Shown: piece by piece, positions 60,241 to 64,000 of the stretch | Numbering within the stretch: the first letter of the stretch is position 1 | Layout: each line of letters starts with the position of its first letter | Origin: CAVSUB01 sp963730995 | Lineage (GTDB): Bacteria; Acidobacteriota; Vicinamibacteria; Vicinamibacterales; 2-12-FULL-66-21 | Length of the DNA: 64,000 bases | Direction of reading: 5' to 3' | Assembly: GCA_963730995.1 (NCBI GenBank) | Contig: CAVSUB010000013.1 | Coordinates: 1,922,001 to 1,986,000, forward strand | The notes under the pieces: generated by a model | Told to the model about the DNA's origin: nothing | The model's database searches: none | Seen by the model: the letters and a program-made list of their open reading frames with translations, nothing else | Program-made: the position numbers and the translations under genes

Positions 60241-61244
60241 CGCGCGGATCGCCTCGAGCCACGGCGTCGACATCGAGCGCGCGAGCTTCCGTGCTCCAGA
60301 GCCGTTCGGCGGCCTGCTGGAAGAGACGGCCTGTCGATATCGCGGATCGTCATGCCGTGCGCCGCGAGCTGCTCGGTCGCGGCGGCGTCTTCGCGGCGGG
60401 CCCATCGCACGCTGTTCCGCCGGCCGCGTCAATCGCCGCCTGCTCGATCGCCGCGCGGAACTCGCGCGGAAGGCGCGCCAGCCCCACGCTCGATGCAAAG
60501 AGACCGAGCACGCCGGCGATGTGACGCGTGCGCGCCATGTGACCTGGCGACTTCGTAGAACCGCTGCTGAAGCGTCGTGCTGGCGTCGTGCTCGTAGCCG
60601 TCGATGACGCCCGTCTGGAGCGAGGTGTAGACCTCGCCGAACGCCATCGGCGTCGGGCTTGCGCCCATCAGCTCGACGGCCTTCACGTAGATCGGCGACT
60701 GAATCGTGCGGATCTTGAGACCGGCGAGCTGGCCCGGCTCGCGGACGTCGCGCGAGCGCGTCACCACCTGTCGAAAGCCGAACGAGTCGCCCCAGGCGAG
60801 CGGCCGGATCCGCACGCGCCCGCTTCGAGATAGTCGGCCGCCTCACGTCCCACGCGGCCATCGACGACGCGCGTGCACGTGCTCCCAGTCGCGCCACAGA
60901 AACGGAAAGTCGAAGACCTGGAGCTTCGGCGCGACGCTGCCCCAGATGGCCGTCCCGGAGACCATGAAGTCGACGAGACCTTCCTGAAGCTGCTGCACGA
61001 CCTCGCGCTCCTGGCCGAGCGTGCCGCTGGGAAAGAGCCGGACGACAACGGCCCCGCCGGTCGCTTCTTCCGCGTGCTGGCGAAATCGATCGCCGAAGAC
61101 GTGGAGGGCCGTCGGGCCCGCAGTCATCGAATGGGAGAGTCGAAGGACGATCCGGCCTCGATCCGAACGCGAGCGGCAGCCGGCAGCCAGCGCCGATGTG
61201 CCCAGTCCTGCGAGGAGCTCCCGGCGGGTGACAGTGGCGCGCAC
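60238..61244 (-). CDS. dctP: TRAP transporter solute-binding protein (DctP), frameshifted
   Basis: Extracytoplasmic binding protein. GTG start at 61244: TRRELLAGLGTSALAAGC is a Tat-type signal with lipobox, so it is a lipid-anchored Tat substrate. Then LRLSHSMTAGPTALHVFGDR, FRQHAEEATGGAVVVRLFPS and LGQEREVVQQLQEGLVDFMV are typical DctP. Later pieces in other frames: VFDFPFLWRDWEHVH (60920), LAGLKIRTIQSPIYVKAVEL with the conserved Arg, and GASPTPMAFGEVYTSLQTGV with IDGYEHDAST (60720-60600). The end, WLEAIRA, is at 60238. At least four frameshifts. Ligand not predictable; TRAP systems usually carry organic acids or sugars. Confidence 0.78.
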
Positions 61245-61270
61245 GGCGTCATTATGTCGTAGGAGCCTGA

Positions 61271-61643
61271 ACGGAGGTTACGGAGGGAACGGAGTGCACA
61301 AACGGAGCAACGGAGAAAACGGAGACTAAACGGAGAAGAAGAATCCGGTCTGGGTTCCGGTGCTCGCGCCGCGCGTAGCACCCTCAGTGTCACTGGTCCC
61401 CGACATGCTCGCTGTCTGCGCGCCGGTCCGAGGACCGGCGTGGGTGCGAGTGCGAGTCCGGGATCACAAGCATCAGAAAGACCTGGCGATGCTTGCGATC
61501 CCGGACTCGCACTCGCACCCGACCGCGCTGCGCGCGGCGCAGACAGCCAGGAGTCCGTCAGCTCTGATCTATGGCTTCTCCGTTTAGTCTCCGTTTTCTC
61601 CGTTACTCCGTTTGTGTGCTCCGTGCCCTCCGTCCCCTCCGTC
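61271..61643. repeat. 373-bp triple-nested palindromic element
   Basis: Outer arms 61271-61342 and 61573-61643 consist of CGGAG/ACGGAG-type units (period 5 to 9) and are nearly complementary over about 65 nt. Middle arms GCTGTCTGCGC (61411) and GCGCAGACAGC (ending 61547). Inner arms 61442-61474 and 61488-61520 differ at 1 of 33 bases (GGGTGCGAGTGCGAGTCCGG...). Same plan as 35212: the outer arms of both contain CACAAACGGAGCAACGGAG and the inner arms share GTGGGN-GCGAGTGCG and CACAAGCA. This copy is in a divergent gap. Confidence 0.88.
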
Positions 61644-61690
61644 ACAACACGATTTTGCGGATCTCCCTCGCCCCGAACACAATACGGCGC

Positions 61691-62458
61691 ATGAAACCCT
61701 ACTTCGATCTCACCGGCAGCGTCGCGCTCGTTACGGGAGCCTCCTCGGGCATCGGGGCAGCGACGGCGGCGACGCTGGCCGACCTCGGGGCGCGCGTCAG
61801 CATCGGATATCACAGCAATCAGAAGGGAGCGGAAGACACGCGCGATCGCATCGTTGCGTCAGGCGGAACGGCGATCGCCGTCAAGTGCGACGTGCGGCAC
61901 GAGGCTGAGATCCGCATGCTGGTCGGGCAGACCGCGACCGAGCTGGGACCGATCGACATCCTCGTGAACAACGCCGGTTCGCTGATCGCGCGACTCTCCC
62001 TGCAGGAGATCACGGACGCCCACCTCGACGCCGTCTACGGGGTGAACCTGAAGAGCGCCGTCCTGGCATCCCAGGCCGTCGCCGGATCCATGATCGAGCG
62101 ACGCCGCGGAGCGATCGTCAATGTCGTCTCGATCGCCGGACACAACGGCGGCGGACCGGGAGCGGGAGCGTATGCCGCGTCGAAGGCGGCTCTCTCCTGT
62201 TACACCAAGTCGATGGCGAAAGAGCTCGCGCCGCATGGTGTGCGGGTGAATGCCGTCGCGCCCGGCGTCATCGATACGCCCTTCCATGAGGTGTTCTCGA
62301 CGCCGGAAATGCTCCGGACGTTCGTGTCGGCGATCCCGCTCGGGCGACTGGGGACGTCGGCCGAATGCGCGACGACGATCGCGTTTCTCGCGTCACCAGC
62401 CGCCAGCTACATCGTCGGCGAGACGATCGAGGTCAACGGCGGACAGTTGATGCGCTAG
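61691..62458 (+). CDS. SDR family oxidoreductase
   Basis: Classical short-chain dehydrogenase/reductase, 255 aa from ATG 61691. NAD(P) motif VALVTGASSGIGAATAATLA, then CDVRHEAEIRM, ILVNNAGSLIARLSL (N-A-G motif), catalytic Ser in VNVVSIAGHNGG, and Tyr-x-x-x-Lys in YAASKAALSCYTKSM. C-terminal ASYIVGETIEVNGGQLMR is family-typical. Similar to 3-oxoacyl-ACP reductase-like and sugar dehydrogenase SDRs; the substrate cannot be told. It is divergent from the TRAP transporter, so a joint role in uptake and oxidation of an organic acid or sugar is possible. Confidence 0.92.
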   Translation: MKPYFDLTGSVALVTGASSGIGAATAATLADLGARVSIGYHSNQKGAEDTRDRIVASGGTAIAVKCDVRHEAEIRMLVGQTATELGPIDILVNNAGSLIARLSLQEITDAHLDAVYGVNLKSAVLASQAVAGSMIERRRGAIVNVVSIAGHNGGGPGAGAYAASKAALSCYTKSMAKELAPHGVRVNAVAPGVIDTPFHEVFSTPEMLRTFVSAIPLGRLGTSAECATTIAFLASPAASYIVGETIEVNGGQLMR

Positions 62459-62465
62459 CGCGCCG

Positions 62466-64000
62466 TCACTCCTGCCGGAGCGCCGCCAGTGGATCGACGC
62501 TGCATCGCCCGACGCGCAGGCATGTAACACGCGAGGGCCGCGACGGCGAGGAGAACGCCGGCGGTCGTGCCGTAGCTCGCGGGATCGAACGGCGTCACGC
62601 CGAACAGCATCGTCTCGACGACGCGCGCCGCTGCCAGGGCGCCAGCGAGACCGAGGATCACGCCGATCACCGCGAGCTTCATGCCTCCGCCGACGATGAG
62701 CCGGAATACGTCGCCCCGCTGCGCCCCGATCGCCATCCGCACGCCGATCTCCTGCGTTCTCTGATTCACGCTGTAAGCGACGACGCCGTAGAGTCCGATT
62801 GCGGCGAGAAAGAGCGCGATGAGCGCGAACACGCCGAGCAGCAGCATGGAGAACCTGCGTTGCGCGACCGAGTCGCTCACGATGCTCGCGAGCGAGGCGA
62901 TGGAATAGGCCGGCAACGAGGGATCGATCGATGTCACGGCCTGACGCACGGCGGACGATTGCTGCACGGGATCGCCGTCGGTTCGCGCCACGATCCACAT
63001 CGTGCTGAACACTCCCTGTTTGAACGGCACGTACATCGTTGGCTCGGGACTCGATCCCAGGCCCTCGTATCGAACGCTTCCGACGACCCCGACGATCTGG
63101 TAGAAGCCGTCGGTGCCGTTGCCGATGTCGATTCCGCGGCCGATGGGATCTTCGTTGGGAAAGTGGCGATTGACGAACGCTTCGTCGACCACCGCGACCA
63201 TCGGCGACTTCTCGGCGTCCTGACCGGTGAAGGCACGTCCGCGCTTCACGGGGATGTTCATCGTTCGAAAATAGTCAGGACTCACCGATCGATAGTTCGC
63301 GGAGGGCGACGCGTTCGGCTTCGACGGCGGCCGTCCCTGGATGTCGAACGACAGCAGGTAATCCCCCCGCATGGGAATCGTCTGCACCATGCCGGCGGCG
63401 CGCACCTGCGGCAGCGCGCCGAGCCTCGCGAGGAGCGCATCGAAGAACGCCACCCGATTGTGCTCCTCGGGATAAGACCTGTTCGGGAGCGTGACGCGGA
63501 ACGCCAGCACGTTCTCCGCACGGAAGCCCGGGTCCACGCCGGTGATCCGGCCGAAGCTGCGGAGCAGCAGCACGGCGCCGACGAGCAGGACGATCGAGAG
63601 CGCCACTTCGGCGATCATCAGACCGTTCCGCAGCAGTCGTCCGCTCGACGTGACCGACGATCGGCCGCCCTCTTTGAGGACCTCCCCGATCCCCGGCCGC
63701 GAGGCGTGCCAGGCGGGCGCGAGGCCGAAGACCATCCCGGTGAGAAGCGTCACCCCGAGCGAAAAGGCAAGCACGCGGCCGTCGATCCAGATGTCGTTGA
63801 CCCGCGGGATACTTCCGGCGCTCATTGCCTGAACCGCCGGGATCGCCAGGTACGCGAACAGAAGCCCGAGACTACCACCCAGGATCGCGAGCACGAGGCT
63901 TTCCGCGAGCAGCTGCAGCACCAGCCGGCGGCGGCCGGCCCCTAGCGCTCCGCGGATCGCCATCTCTTTCTCCCGAACGGACGCACGCACGAGCAGCAGG
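62466..64000 (-). CDS. ADOP-family ABC transporter permease, C-terminal part
   Basis: Second acidobacterial MacB/FtsX permease; the start lies beyond the right edge, leaving about 510 aa. First visible is the FtsX region ASVREKEMAIRGALGAGRRR and LVLQLLAESLVLAILGGSLG, then a MacB-like core (VDPGFRAENVLAFRVTLPN; SPDYFRTMNIPVKRGRAFTG) and the final FtsX helices (SMLLLGVFALIALFLAAIGL, RTQEIGVRMAIGAQRGDVFR). The apparent end at 62455 (MQRRSTGGAPAGVTAR) results from a one-base shift: the neighbouring frame gives VDPLAALRQE, the standard ADOP end, stopping at 62466. It faces the SDR gene with 7 nt between stops. Confidence 0.88.

Noticed and set aside
61271..61643. Explaining the nested palindromes simply as transcription terminators
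   Set aside because: This copy lies between divergent genes, and the arms are far longer and more complex than terminators; no T-runs follow.

Overview
The window is high-GC bacterial DNA and most likely comes from an acidobacterium of the Vicinamibacteria type. The evidence is two ADOP-type MacB/FtsX permeases (one behind a PadR repressor), a VWFA protein of the acidobacterial kind, a large secreted beta-propeller 'glycosyl hydrolase', an LIC_10091-family protein beside a membrane spermidine-synthase homologue, and an ECF sigma/Ser-Thr kinase pair. This is inferred from gene content; there is no rRNA or other marker gene.

Left third (1-28 kb): a surface and exopolysaccharide region. A DegT/DnrJ aminotransferase is followed by a tightly coupled cassette of NTP_transf_5 nucleotidyltransferase, PqqD-like peptide chaperone, HprK-like kinase and PRMT-like methyltransferase (PqqD, kinase and methyltransferase genes overlap by ATGA). 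Next come a CusB/CusA metal-efflux pair and a very large secreted protein (about 7 kb) that carries two complete copper-radical-oxidase modules. Two divergent nucleotide-sugar operons follow (SAF-type oxidoreductase plus dTDP-sugar epimerase; glucose-1-phosphate cytidylyltransferase plus PIG-L deacetylase), then two paralogous secreted DUF1349/Ig-like proteins with TTG starts and a DUF5060/DUF4038 glycoside hydrolase. Sigma-54-type -24/-12 sequences lie in front of both paralogues and in the divergent sugar promoter region, which suggests co-regulation.

Middle and right (28-64 kb): secreted and metabolic genes: beta-propeller hydrolase, VWFA protein, Gfo/Idh oxidoreductase, spermidine-synthase-like protein, TPR protein, PadR-ADOP-lactonase operon, NIPSNAP protein, RluA pseudouridine synthase, SGNH hydrolase, PhyH dioxygenase, GH29 fucosidase, TonB-domain protein, sigma factor/kinase pair, TRAP transporter, SDR and the C-terminal part of a second ADOP permease that runs off the right edge.

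Two things run through the window. First, many genes are broken by single-base frameshifts although the protein signal continues in another frame, most densely at 0-25, 29-31 and 58-61 kb, while 39-58 kb is nearly clean. At sites inspected a one-base change restores the family sequence, so indel errors in the assembly are the simplest reading. Second, at least eight intergenic gaps hold long imperfect palindromes whose arms are built of short degenerate direct repeats. Several are nested, share cores with each other, and occur between convergent, tandem and divergent genes alike. They look like an uncharacterised family of structured repeats.
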